NCBI RefSeq assembly: GCF_045679555.1
Contig: NC_092091.1
Coordinates: forward strand, 92,212,190-92,276,189
Length of the DNA: 64,000 nt
Direction: 5' to 3'
Origin: Salvelinus alpinus
Taxonomy: Eukaryota; Chordata; Actinopteri; Salmoniformes; Salmonidae
Shown here one piece after another: positions 43,250 to 55,110 of this stretch. Under the pieces are notes generated by a model, which did no database searches, was not told where the DNA came from, and saw only the letters and a program-made list of their open reading frames with translations. How positions within the stretch are numbered: the stretch's first letter is position 1; each line of letters opens with the position of its first letter. The translations under genes were made by a program, and so were the position numbers.

Positions 43250-43910
43250 GCACTATACAAATGCACAAAACATATTCCTTAAGTACAAGTAAACATTTTT
43301 AAAAAATGATGATAATAAAATGTGACTAAAGTATTTTCATACAGTTCTTATACATGTGTAATTGACCTAAAAATCGAAAGAATTTCAAAAAACGGTCCAG
43401 AAAGCACTTTTTTAAAGGGGGTTATACGTTTTTTCCAAATTTTTGACATTTTTGACTTTTGACTTTTGACTTCCTATGAAATCACATTCCAAATGCACAA
43501 AACATATTCCTTAAGTACAAATAAACATTTATAAAAAATTATGATAATAAAATGTGACTAAAGTATTTTCATACAGTTCTTATACATGTGTAATTGACCT
43601 AAAAATCGAAATAATTTCGAAAAACGGTCCAGAAAGCACTTTTTTAAAGGGGGTGATGAGTTTTTTCCAAATTTTTGACATTTTTGACTTTTGACTTCCT
43701 ATGAAATCACATTCCAAATGCACAAAACATATTCCTTAAGTTCAAATAAAATTAAAAAAAACATTATGTTAATAAAATTTGACAAAAGTATTTTCATACA
43801 GTTCTTACACATGTGTAATTGACATAAAACTCGAAAGAATTTCGAAAAACGGTCCAGAAAGCACTTTTTTAAGGGGGTGATAAGTTTTTGCCAAAACTTT
43901 TCAAAATTTC
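43250..43910. repeat. Three copies of an about 230-bp tandem repeat
   Basis: 'atgcacaaaacatattcctt' starts copies at about 43261, 43495 and 43718. Each contains ggtccagaaagcactttttt and a tttttgacttttgactt run. Confidence 0.88.
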
Positions 43911-44109
43911 AAAATTTTACTCTTGGGTCTTGACTTGTGTTACAGTAAGCCTATGAAAAATTAGGATAGAACGCAGTCGCCCACTATAGGATTTTTGGAG
44001 TGTTACACAGCTCATTTGCAAGATGAAACACAGCCAGAAATAGTGTATTTGTCCATCGTGTATATGCTGCGCCCGGTGCCAATAACTTGCCATGTTATTT
44101 TGTACAATT

Positions 44110-44190
44110 GGGGGGGGGACTTCCCTTACAACAGCTAGTCTACCTGGTTGGATCCCCTGACTCCATAACAACAGCTAGTCTACCCGGGGT
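44110..44190. repeat. Two units of the 40-bp 'agctagtctacc' repeat
   Basis: acaacagctagtctacctgg, then ggatcccctgactccat; same unit and orientation as 37360-37740, opposite to 60430-60810. Third site of this dispersed element in the window. Confidence 0.85.
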
Positions 44191-44324
44191 ACACACAACT
44201 AAAAAGACGTTACAGTTTAGACTGAAAGACGGTAGTAGACATTATAAACATTTACCAAGTAGACATTACAAACAGTTAAAATAGCTGGCAGGTATTTTGT
44301 CTGTGCCAAGGTTCTGCTTTTACT

Positions 44325-45440
44325 TTGTGTTCTGGAACGTAGCCCTGTGTCTTTGTGTTCTGGAACGTAGCCCTGTTTCTTTGTGTTCTGGAACGTAGCC
44401 CTGTGTCTTTGTGTTCTGGAACGTAGCCCTGTTTCTTTGTGTTCTGGAACGTAGCCCTGTGTCTTTGTGTTCTGGAACGTAGCCCTGTTTCTTTGTGTTC
44501 TGGAACGTAGCCCTGTTTCTTTGTGTTCTGGAACGTAGCCCTGTTTATTTGTGTTCTGGAACGTAGCCCTGTTTCTTTGTGTTCTGGAACGTAGCCCTGT
44601 TTCTTTGTGTTCTGGAACATAGCCCTGTTTCATTGTATTCTGGAACGTAGCCCTGTTTCTTTGTGTTCTGGAACGTAGCCCTGTTTCTTTGTGTTCTGGA
44701 ACGTAGCCCTGTTTATTTGTGTTCTGGAACGTAGCCCTGTTTCTTTGTGTTCTGGAACGTAGCCCTGTTTCTTTGTGTTCTGGAACGTAGCCCTGTTTCT
44801 TTGTGTTCTGGAACGTAGCCCTGTTTCTTTGTGTTCTGGAACGTAGCCCTGTTTCTTTGTGTTATGGAACGTAGCGCTGTTTCTTTGTGTTCTGGAATGT
44901 AGCCCTGTTTCTTTGTGTTCTGGAACGTAGCCCTGTGTCTTTGTGTTCTGGAACGTAGCCCTGTTTCTTTGTGTTCTGGAACGTAGCCCTGTGTCTTTGT
45001 GTTCTGGAACGTAGCCCTGTTTCTTTGTGTTCTGGAACGTAGCCCTGTTTCTTTGTGTTCTGGAACGTAGCCCTGTTTCTTTGTGTTCTGGAACGTAGCC
45101 CTGTTTCTTTGTGTTCTGGAACGTAGCCCTGTTTCTTTGTGTTCTGGAACGTAGCCCTGTTTCTTTGTGTTCTGGAACGTAGCCCTGTTTCTTTGTGTTC
45201 TGGAACGTAGCCCTGTTTCTTTGTGTTCTGGAACGTAGCCCTGTTTATTTGTGTTCTGGAACGTAGCCCTGTTTCTTTGTGTTCTGGAACGTAGCCCTGT
45301 TTCTTTGTGTTCTGGAACGTAGCCCTGTTTCTTTGTGTTCTGGAACGTAGCCCTGTTTCTTTGTGTTATGGAACGTAGCGCTGTTTCTTTGTGTTCTGGA
45401 ATGTAGCCCTGTTTCTTTGTGTTCTGGAACGTAGCCCTGT
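44325..45440. repeat. 28-bp minisatellite, about 40 copies
   Basis: Unit 'gaacgtagccctgtttcttt' plus gtgttctg (28 bp). Three units make 84 bp, a multiple of three, giving an artefactual Arg/Gln/Thr frame on the minus strand. Rare variants (ttatggaacgtagcgctg then ctggaatgtag) occur in the same order at about 44860 and 45366, showing an internal duplication of roughly 500 bp. Confidence 0.96.
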
Positions 45441-45620
45441 CTTTCATTTTTGTTCATTGATTTCACCTCTGTTCGTTTCTCACCTGGTCTCCTCAGCTCC
45501 GTATTTAGTTCAGTTCTATCTGTTTGTATGGCTGTGAGTTATTGTTTGTTTTTTGGACTTTCTACCTGTGTTTGACCATTGTCTGCTTGTGACCATGATT
45601 CCTGCCTTCTGCGACGGCTT
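45441..45620. other. Short spacer, possible dispersed-element tail
   Basis: tctcacctggtctcctcagctcc and tgcttgtgaccatgattcctgcc. Reminiscent of a salmonid retroelement end. Nothing more can be said. Confidence 0.3.
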
Positions 45621-47430
45621 AACCTTTCTCGCCCCGGGGTTCCGCTAGCGGAACACCCACAACATTCCGCATTCCGCGAAATTCAAAAATATTTTTTAGA
45701 AATATTTAACTTCCACACATTAACAAGTCCAATACAGCAAATGAAAGAAAAACATCTTGTGAATCCAGCCAACATGTCCGATTTTTAAAATGTTTTAAAG
45801 CGAAAACACAATATATATTTATGTTAGCTCACCACAATAGCCAAACACACAACGCCATGTTTTCACCGCAAACATAGCTTTCACAAAACCCACAAATAGA
45901 GATAAAATGAATCACTAACCTTTGAACAACTTCATCAGATGACAGTCTTATAACATCATGTTATACAATACATTTATGTTTTGTTTGAAAATGTGTATAT
46001 TTAGAGGTATAAATGGTAGTTTTACATTGCAGCCACCGTCACAAATAGCACCAAAACAGCCAGAATAATTACAGAGAGCAACGTGAAATACATAAATACT
46101 CATCATAAAACATTTATGAAAATACATGTTGTACAGCAAATGAAAGATAAACATCTTGTGAATCCAGCCATCATTTCCGATTTTTAAAATGTTTTACAGC
46201 GAAAACAAAATATATATTTATATTAGCTCACCACAATAGCCAAACACACAACGCCATTTATTCACCGCCAACATAGCTTTCACAAAACCCACAAATAGAG
46301 ATAAAATTAATCACTAACCTTTGAACAACTTCATCAGATGACAGTCTTATAACATCATGTTATACAATACATTTATGTTTTGTTCGAACATGTGCATATT
46401 TAGAGGTACAAATCGTGGTTTTACATTGTGAATACATAGCCATAATGCACCAAATTGTCCTGAGATATTTTGGACAGTCACGTAATCTAACCAAAAAACT
46501 CATCATAAACTTTACTAAAAAATACATGTTGTACAGCAAATGAAAGATACACTGGTTCTTAATGCAACCGCTGTGTTAGATTTAAAAAAATAACTTTAAT
46601 ACAAAGTACAGCATGCAATATTGTGAGACAGCGCCCAACAATTCTCCGCCTTGTTGGAGCCAACACAAACCACAAAAATACGAAATAACATCATAAATAT
46701 TCTCTTACTTTTGATGATCTTCCATCAGAATGTTGTGCAAGGAGTCCTAGTTCCAGAATAAATCGTTGTTTTGTTTTAGAATGTCCATTTCTTCTGTCGA
46801 ATTAGCAACTTTGGCTAGCCATGTGGAGGGCACATGTCCAAGAACTCTTAGCGCATGGAACGAAAAATTCCAAAAGTCCCAATAAACGTCGAATAAACTG
46901 GTCAAACTCGGTTGAAAATCCAACTTTATGATGTTTTTCTCATATGTATCCAATAAAATCAGAGCCGGAGCATTTCGTTGTGTATACCTAACATATTTCA
47001 GAAGACAATGTGAGGTTCCCTGGTGCGCAGTTGAATACTGCCAATAGAGCGGACCTGTCACTAAAAAAAAGCTCTCATTCGGTCTCACATCAAGCTAGAC
47101 ACCCCATTCAACATTATACTGCCTGTTGACATCTAGTGGAAGGCGTATGAAGTGCATACAGATCCATAAATATAAGCCAGTTGAATAGGCAGGCCCTGAC
47201 ACAGAGCCCCATTTTCAGAATTTTCACTTCCTGTTTGGAAGTTTGCTGCCAAATGAGTTTTGTTTTACTCACAGATATAATTCAAACAGTTTTAGAAACT
47301 TCAGAGTGTTTTCTATCCAATAGTAATAATAATATGCATATTGTATTATCTAGAACAGAGTACGAGGCCATTTAATTTGGGCATGATTTTTTCCCAAAGT
47401 GAAAATAGCGCCCCCTATTAAGAAGAAGTT
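45620..47430. mobile_element. Salmonid dispersed element(s), internal duplication of about 420 bp
   Basis: 'aagtccaatacagcaaatga' begins one block; aatatatatttatgttagctcaccacaatagc and its neighbours are repeated at 45810-45990 and 46200-46390. The same family recurs at 61840-62750. The last part ends gcgccccctattaagaagaag, a common salmonid element terminus. No intact ORF; non-autonomous. Confidence 0.65.
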
Positions 47431-47439
47431 AATTCATTC

Positions 47440-47700
47440 ATTGTTTTGCCTCTGGCCTGAGAGGATAGAAGTTAAATATGTAGCTAGATGTAGAAGGCTA
47501 ATGTTAACTAGCTAATGTTACCCATGAATTGAAGGCTAGCGTACAAGCATTTTAGCCATGTAGCCTAGGACAACAAACAAGAAAAGTGTGTACTGTATGA
47601 CAGAGTGATAGACCGTGTACTGTATGACAGAGTGATAGACCGTTTTGTCAACATGACAGAGAGGAGGATGTCATTGGTGTTTCTCTACAATTAGGGTGAG
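47440..47700. mobile_element. Probable dispersed repeat with 36-bp duplication
   Basis: gtactgtatgacagagtgatagaccg occurs twice in tandem (about 47588 and 47618). The surroundings resemble common salmonid repeat sequence. No gene. Confidence 0.45.
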
Positions 47701-48640
47701 TCAACATGTTTTTTCTACTTGTACGAACACGCACACACAGACATCAGTACCATGAACCGTTCTTTGCAACGTGCAGTAACTCTCTGTGGTTCTAAATTCA
47801 TAGTTTTTTAGTCGTCCAGAAATGTCGTAAACATTGACTTGCTTGACCATGCTGTAGTTCATGTAACTGTCTGTTAAATACAATACGCTTTGTGGACTTG
47901 ACCGGACAGATGTTGCTCTCCGGTTTTGTGATAAAGACAAAGGTGTGGTTGAATTTATTCTGCCACTGTGTCTTCTTATTGTCTCGGACTTGGTAATTAT
48001 ATATTAATAACAGTGATTTTACCCACGCACCGATACTGGTGGGACCTCATAATTGGCGTGGATGTAATGTGGACACCCCCGCTTTAGGCTTCTGTAGGAC
48101 TGAACCTGTTGATGTAAGAGCTACGGAATGTTTTAATTATAGGCTATGTCCGGGCGTTCTCCGTTGTATTTTACAATCTGTATCATGTCATTAAATATCA
48201 GCCACTATCGAGAACCACGGTCAGTAATACCCACATACATTTATAACTGTCACTTGAGTGTTCGTTCTCCTCAAATTGTAGCTTACATTGTTGCATCATT
48301 CCATTCTGTTGTATAGGACCCCACCTATTCAACCTCTATTGTACACTTTTGTACACCTTCCAATGTTTCATGGATTCAACTTGAATATGAACATTTTCAG
48401 GATGAATCAAACCGCTGTATTTATTATTTATCAATATATTTCCTGTGAAAACAAGGTTGAACGGACACTCCACCAGTAAATCTGTTGGCCTGCAAGTGAG
48501 TGTTTTCAGTGATTAAATTACATTTATTCAGCGCACGCGAGGGAACCACGTCTGCAAAGCCCGTTATGCAACTTAACAAGGTAAGTATGAATATAAACTA
48601 ATGACAAGTACGTAGGAAAGGCGTGCATAAGAAGGGCGTA
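47701..48640. other. Low-repeat sequence, no gene identified
   Basis: A minus-strand frame of 79 codons (47940-47701) has no similarity I recognise. On the plus strand aacaag followed by gtaagtatg near 48573-48581 is a good 5' splice site after a CpG-bearing stretch (gcgcacgcgagggaaccacg), but no coding exon could be attached. Left unassigned. Confidence 0.4.
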
Positions 48641-48649
48641 ATTTCGTAA

Positions 48650-49400
48650 AATTGGAATAGTGCCCTTAGTGAATACACACATGCACTGCTTGAGTTCACA
48701 TGAGGTGCGATCAATTTATCTCGCCCGTTGTACTGGGTCTTCTTTTCAGAAGAAGAAAGGTGTGCGGACAACGATTGAACCAGTGGGTAACATTACGCAA
48801 CGGTGCACCGGACAATTTATCGAGCGCACAGCAGTGAGCAAAACGGACCACCACTTTCCTGATCCGTGTCGCCAGGAAGCATTTTCAACGTTGATTTCGC
48901 CCTACATTCAAATAGTTTCTATGCCCATTGTTGCTCGTCACTTTTACTTGACTGACTTGACGAAACAGAGTGTTTTCTTTAGTGACAGCTTTACATAACT
49001 CCGATTCACGTCTTCTAACGTAGTTTCATCATGCGGATAATAATCACGATAAGGCGCTGTCCGTCGCCTTTACCAATAATACCCTACCTCATATCCCTGT
49101 AGTCTATAACATCACATTGGATCATATTGATTAGGCTAATCTATACGAATCAACACCAATGTAAATAAGATGTGACTTATCATTTTGTAAAGTTGAAATC
49201 AGTATTGTACTAATCTAACAATTATTCAGACGTATTTCCCTTAAATCATCTGTCTCTCTATGAAAGCCTAACTTCTCCGCAACACTTTAATACATAAAAT
49301 TATAAAAGAACGTAACAAACCTCCGATGCTTTTGTCTTCTACCCGTAAAGTCCATTTCTTCCTCTAGGTCCTTATACGTATCCTTCCTATGTTGAGATAT
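48650..49400. repeat. Left arm of a diverged inverted duplication
   Basis: Matches the reverse complement of 52520-53210 in collinear blocks: gcactgcttgagttca, gaccaccactttcctgatc, ttgacgaaacag, acatcacattggat, caacaccaatgtaaat, aaagaacgta. The arms differ by substitutions and small gaps. It may be the ends of one old transposon or an inverted segmental duplication. Confidence 0.75.
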
Positions 49401-49429
49401 GAGGTGGGTAGAGGTGGAGTGAGGGGTAG

Positions 49430-49530
49430 AGGTGGAGGGAGGGAGGGAGGGAGGGGGAGGTGGAGTGGGAGAGAGGGAGGAGACAATTGGAGAGGGAGAG
49501 AGGGAGGAGACAGGTGGAGAGGGAGAGAAC
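49430..49530. repeat. GGA-rich low complexity
   Basis: gggagggagggagggggaggtgg-type purine tract; frames over it are compositional. Confidence 0.9.
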
Positions 49531-49539
49531 TTGAATGGG

Positions 49540-49850
49540 AGAAACCAAGAAACTCCCCAAATACAGGTGTGCCATGCTTGTAGTGTCATACCCAAGAATA
49601 CTCAAGGCTGTAGTCACGAGTATTCTTGCTTCAACAGAGTACTGAGTAAAGGGTATGAATACTTATGTAAATGTGATATTTTGGGTAGTTGTTTTTAAAA
49701 TAAATTAGCAAAAATGTCTGAACCTGTTTTTGCTTTGTTATTGTGTGTAGATTGATGAGAGGAAAAAAACATTTTAATCAATTTTAGAATAAAATAATGT
49801 AATGAATCAAAATGTGTTAAAAGTCAAGGTGCTGTATCTCCATGAAGACC
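49540..49850 (+). mobile_element. Tc1/mariner 3' fragment, same family as 19684-21192
   Basis: 'aaactccccaaatacaggtg' and acccaagaatactcaaggctgtag match the transposase C-terminus and right end of the Tc1 copy at 20920-21160. The 5' end is replaced by the GGA tract. Confidence 0.88.
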
Positions 49851-50160
49851 GACAGGTCCCTGTATAATTCCTCCTTTCCAGTGGTCCAGTGGTGGGAGAG
49901 GGAGATATCATTAAGGTCTACATTTTCATAGTGACTATGTACATGGTTGGGGTCACTTCCATTTTAATTCCAGTCAATTCAGAAATTAAACAAAATTATA
50001 ATCCAAATTGTCTTAATTGAAAAGCATTGAGGAGAATTGGAATTAGAATTTCAGTCTACTTCCTGAATTGAGTGGAATTTAAATGGAATTGACCCCAACC
50101 CTGACTATGTATTGGTTTACCAACATTTGTCAATATATTTTTCACTGATGAACTCTCATA
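49850..50160. other. Unassigned sequence
   Basis: AT-rich with runs of aattgga/ggaattg. No gene or clear repeat. Confidence 0.4.
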
Positions 50161-50174
50161 CCCAGGGGCAATTT

Positions 50175-50285
50175 AAATCAAATGTTATTGGTCCATACAC
50201 ATATTTAACAGATGTTATTGGTCCATACACATATTTAACAGATGTTATTGGTCCATACACATATTTAACAGATGTTATTGTGGGT
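50175..50285. repeat. 30-bp minisatellite, 3 copies
   Basis: 'ggtccatacacatatttaac' then agatgttatt. Confidence 0.92.
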
Positions 50286-50321
50286 GTAGTGAAAATGGTC
50301 TAAAGTTGGCAGGAAGGTGAG

Positions 50322-50364
50322 TGTGTGTTTGTCTGTCTGTCTGTCTGGTCTGTCTGTCTGTCTT
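50322..50364. repeat. (GTCT)n microsatellite
   Basis: Interrupted GTCT tetranucleotide run. Confidence 0.9.
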
Positions 50365-50469
50365 CACATATATCTATATTTCTTAATTATTTTAGATTTG
50401 TCAGTATTGTTGTGTATTGTTAGATACTTCTGCACTGTAGGAGCTAGGAACACAAGCATTTAGTTTAGC

Positions 50470-50735
50470 AGCTGTGAAAAGGGTTGAGGGTTTGAATGGT
50501 GCATCAGAAGCGTCCATGGTGGCAGATTGGCCTACACTGCAGGATGCAGGGGTTTCCTTTCACCAGCAGGATCCTGACATTTTAAAGGTTAAGAAAGTGG
50601 ACTTTGTGGCCTTTATAGCTGTGGTAATTAAGGTCTCTGCCAAGGTGGAGAGAAGGTGCACTTTGTGGCCTTTATAGCTGTGGTAATTAATGGCACTGCC
50701 AAGGTGGAGAGAAGGTCCAGGAAGATAGAAATCTC
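50470..50735 (+). pseudogene. Possible retroelement coding remnant with 66-bp duplication
   Basis: A plus-strand frame (50474-50677) includes DPDILKVKKVDFVAFIAVVI, which I associate with proteins of salmonid retroelements but cannot name. The block ttgtggcctttatagctgtgg to aaggtggagagaaggt is duplicated at about 50605 and 50662, breaking the frame. Confidence 0.35.
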
Positions 50736-52300
50736 AGGTCATAGAGCCGTACCACCCTCTCAGGTTCTAGAGCCGTACCACCCTCTCAGGTCCTAGAGCC
50801 GTACCACCCTCTCAGATCCTAGAGCCGTACCACCCTCTCAGGTCCTAGAGCCGTACCACCCTCTCAGGTCCTAGAGCCGTACCACCCTCTCAGATCCTAG
50901 AGCTGTACCACCCTCTCAGGTCCTAGAGCCGTACCACCCTCTCAGGTCCTAGAGCCGTACCACCCTCTCAGGTCCTAGAGCCGTACCACCCTCTCAGGTC
51001 CTAGAGCCGTACTACCCTCTCAGGTCCTAGAGCCGTACCACCCTCTCAGATCCTAGAGCCGTACCACCCTCTCAGGTCCTAGAGCCGTACCACCCTCTCA
51101 GATCCTAGAGCCGTACCACCCTCTCAGGTCCTAGAGCTGTACCACCCTTGAGCCGTACCACCCTCTCAGATCCTAGAGCCGTTCCACCCTCTCAGACCCT
51201 AGAGCCGTACCACCCTCTCAGACCCTAGAGCCGTACCACCCTCTCAGACCCTAGAGCCGTACCACCGTCTCAGACCCTAGAGCCGTACCACCCTCTCAGA
51301 CCCTAGAGCCGTACCACCCTCTCAGACCCTAGAGCCGTACCACCCTCTCAGGTTCTAGAGCCGTACCACCCTCTCAGGTTCTAGAGCCGTACCACCCTCT
51401 CAGATCCTAGAGCCGTACCACCCTCGAGCCGTACCACCCTCTCAGGTCCTAGAGCCGTACCACCCTCTCAGGTCCTAGAGCCGTACCACCCTCTCAGATC
51501 CTAGAGCTGTACCACCCTCTCAGGTCCTAGAGCCGTACCACCCTCTCAGGTCCTAGAGCCGTACCACCCTCTCAGGTCCTAGAGCCGTACCACACTCTCA
51601 GGTCCTAGAGCCGTACTACCCTCTCAGGTCCTAGAGCCGTACCACCCTCTCAGATCCTAGAGCCGTACCACCCTCTCAGGTCCTAGAGCCGTACCACCCT
51701 CTCAGATCCTAGAGCCGTACCACCCTCTCAGGTCCTAGAGCTGTACCACCCTTGAGCCGTACCACCCTCTCAGATCCTAGAGCCGTTCCACCCCTCAGGT
51801 CCTAGAGCCGTACCACCCTCTCAGACCCTAGAGCCGTACCACCCTCTCAGACCCTAGAGCCGTACCACCCTCTCAGACCCTAGAGCCGTACCACCCTCTC
51901 AGACCCTAGAGCCGTACCACCCTCTCAGACCCTAGAGCCGTACCACCCTCTCAGGTTCTAGAGCCGTACCACCCTCTCAGGTTCTAGAGCCGTACCACCC
52001 TCTCAGGTCCTAGAGCCGTACCACCCTCTCAGATCCTAGAGCCGTACCACCCTCTCAGGTCCTAGAGCCGTACCACCCTCTCAGGTCCTAGAGCCGTACC
52101 ACTCTCGCAGGTTCTAGAGCCGTACCACCCTCTCAGGTCCTAGAGCCGTACCACCCTCTCAGGTCCTAGAGCCGTACCACCCTCTCAGGTCCTAGAGCCG
52201 TACCACCCTCTCAGATCCTAGAGCCGTACCACCCTCTCAGGTCCTAGAGCCGTACCACCCTCTCAGATCCTAGAGCCGTACCACCCTCTCAGGTCCTAGA
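50735..52300. repeat. 26-bp minisatellite, about 60 copies
   Basis: Unit 'cctagagccgtaccaccctc' plus tcaggt (26 bp), with ggtcct, gatcct, gaccct and ggttct variants. The unusual truncated junction ctgtacc then acccttgagccg occurs at about 51131 and 51735 in the same variant context, showing an internal duplication of about 604 bp. Confidence 0.97.
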
Positions 52301-52519
52301 GCCTGAGAAGGGAGATATGGAGAACTACAAGAAGGAAGAAGTGGGAGTTTTGTTTGTTTTGGTAATGTAATATTTTTTAGTGTGGATGAAGTTAGTTTCA
52401 CTATTACGCATTTATTTATTATTTTTATTTTTTGTTTCAAACCGTCCAGTTGGTGGCGGCAATACACCTTTTGGGGTGCAGTCCGCCATAAACCCCACAG
52501 AAGAAGAAGAGGAGGAAGA

Positions 52520-53210
52520 AGAACGTTGTCGTCGAAGAGGAATGTTTAAGAGGTCTGTAGCGTTCTTTTACAATTTAATGTAGAAATCGAGAGAGAGATG
52601 ATTTAGAGGGTAAGACATCCGCCATGTTATTACAATATTGATTTAAACTTTCAAGAATGATTATTTTAGGCTAATTTACATTGGTGTTGATTAATAGTGA
52701 TAAGCTTAATCAAAAAAATCCAATGTGATGTGATATAGGCTACAGGGCTATGAGGTATGGTATTATTGTTATAGGCTACAGGGCTATGAGGTATGGTATA
52801 ATTGTTATCGGCGATTGACAGCACATTAAGGTGATTATTATCTGTGGAAACTGGCTCACTTTCACTTCCTGAAAGAAGACGTGCATCGGAATTATGTAAA
52901 ACTGTCATTAAATAAAATTGTCTCGTCAAGTAAATGTGACGTTCAACAATGTGCATTGGAACTATTTAAATGTGAGGCTAAATCAAATGTTAAGTTTAAA
53001 GCTTTCTGACAAGAGATCAGGAAGGCGGTGGTCCGTGTGGCTCACTGCAGTTGCGCTCGATATAACTTCACCGGCTCATCTATGCGCGTTGTGAACCACG
53101 GGTTGAAGCATAGCCACACCTTTTCTCAGAATGAATCCCCGGTGCGCCGGGCGTGATAAACTGATCGCAACTCAAATGAACTCAAGCAGTGCATGGGGTC
53201 TATTCACTAA
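52520..53210. repeat. Right arm of a diverged inverted duplication
   Basis: Reverse-complement partner of 48650-49400. It ends next to accagggatgggcaactggc. Contains a further tandem of ataggctacagggctatgaggtatgg at 52733-52800. Confidence 0.75.
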
Positions 53211-54840
53211 ACCAGGGATGGGCAACTGGCAGCCCGCGAACAATAATAAAAACATTGTTTTGGAACTCAGTCTGGATCTCAACTTCCTGTTGACCGTTAG
53301 AATAATAGAAAACACATGGTGCAGTGTGTAAATGTGGTTGAGCATCAGCAGTCAGTCTATTAGCCCATGTTAGCTACATGTTTTTAGATTGGTCAATTAG
53401 TCTAGCGGCTAAACTTGTAGTAAGCGTGGTTGAATTACCAACCGGGGTGTGGCCCATTGATCATTAGTTATCGTATTTAAAACTGCTAACATTTGCCTCC
53501 ACCCCATGGCAACATGAGTAGAATTATGTGTAAAACTGAAAATGTTTTCTTTGAATTGCAGGAAGTTAGAGTGAGAAAATTGCTATTTCATTTTCACTTT
53601 GCCCCATGGCAACATGTGCAGGAGAAAGGGGGGGTGGATGATTGTGGGTTACTGATATACATTTTTATTTATTCATTATTAAATGATTCAAATTCTTAAT
53701 TAGGATATCACATCTGACACTAAAATAATTAAGAAACTCATTTGAAAACTAAAACTATAATCATTGATTCCAAAACTAAAATAAAAACCATCATAGTTCA
53801 GTTATTTTTCCCTTCTGTACATTGTCTGGTAAATGCTGGCAGGAGATGGTGATGTTTCAAATAGGCCCAACTTGTTCATCACTAGTCTTCCTAGACAGAC
53901 AGGTTGCCTCCCACAATGTACCAATGTTCCTGCATGCAAGCAAAGATTGTCTATTATACTGAGAAGATACTCAAGTGACCGCTCTAACAATGGAAATGCA
54001 TGTCCTCAAAGATGGAAGGAAGGCGGGAGGAGGCGAGATCCGGTGGGACCATCTAGCCAATGAGAGGGCAGATACGCATGTGAACAACAGGCCATAGAGA
54101 TAAAGGGACTGATTTTTATATCTGTGCCATTATAGCCTCTATGTCAGCATGGGCAGTGCCATTGAGGATATCTCCATTTTAAAGTAGTACATTTTCTTCT
54201 TCACTGGCTGATTGCTCCCAACTCATAGGAATCCCCACCTAGTTGACTACTTTAAAATGGTGGGAGGCCTCAAGAGCAATGTCCATGCTAAAACAGATTA
54301 TATCCATGATGAGCCCTCCATCTCTATGACAACAGGCACAACTCCGATATGAAGTCGTTTTTTTCCCCTCGTAACAACCTAACCATTACAAAAACTTCTA
54401 TTAGATCAAAAAAGCCTCACGTAGCAAATTAGCAATTCCATTATTTGTTGACCAAATTCGACAAACTCTCACTGACCTCCATACAAAAACTCCTCACTTC
54501 GTGGACAGAGTTTGCGCTTCGCTCGCTTTTTTTATATGGAGGTCTATGAGAGTGTGGAGTTCCGTGAGGATTATTAGATCTAATAGAAGGTTTGTGGTGT
54601 TTAGGCTGTTACAGATGTACTGATACAAGTGGATGGATGTTGCATTCCGGTGTGATGATACTGATGATTTGTCTCCATAGATGGTTTGTTTACGTTTCTA
54701 CGGTTGTGGCTAGATGGAGTAGAGCTGTAGGCCTACAGCTCCATCTAGTGGTTGAGTTGGGGACAACAGATGTTGACAAATATAGCACTTTAGCTAAGCC
54801 TAACCCTTTTCCTGACCTTAACCTCAGTCTCCTGTGTCAG
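53211..54840. mobile_element. Dispersed-element-derived sequence, possible hAT remnant
   Basis: Begins with 'aaccagggatgggcaactgg', resembling hAT termini. 53860-54120 contains aggcgggaggaggcgagatc, related to 59160-59220, so it is a dispersed repeat. Short frames here are not convincing. At 54430-54560, gacaaactctcactgacctcca and tatggaggtctatgagagtgtgg form a partly inverted pair. No gene. Confidence 0.4.
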
Positions 54841-55110
54841 TTCTCCTCCGAACCTGCGGCAGTTCTCCTCCTAACCTGCCGCGTTAGTTCTCTTCCTAAC
54901 CTGCCGCGTTAGTTCTCTTCCTAACCTGCCGCGTTAGTTCTCCTCCTAACCTGCCGCGTTAGTAACCTGCCATGTTACTTCTCCTCCAAACCTGACGCGT
55001 TAGTTCTCCTAACCTACCGCGTTAGTTCTCCTAACCTACCGCGTTAGTTCTCCTAACCTGCCGTGTTAGTTCTCCTCCTAACCTGCCGCGTTAGTTCTCC
55101 TCCTAACCTG
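54835..55110. repeat. 22-25 bp minisatellite, about 11 copies
   Basis: Unit with the core 'cctaacctgccgcgttagtt' then ctcct. It passes straight into the 81-bp array through a shared cctaacctg motif. Confidence 0.9.

Noticed and set aside
44217..45466. 138- and 244-codon Arg/Gln/Thr-rich frames
   Set aside because: Product of the 28-bp array (three units give 84 bp).
46747..47088. 113-codon minus-strand frame
   Set aside because: It lies within a high-copy salmonid dispersed element, and the related copy at 62 kb does not keep the frame.
47701..47940. 79-codon minus-strand frame as a gene
   Set aside because: No recognisable family, start context or splice partners; could be an old repeat.
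48660..48998. 112-codon plus-strand frame as a gene
   Set aside because: It lies in the inverted-duplication arm and the matching arm does not preserve the frame.
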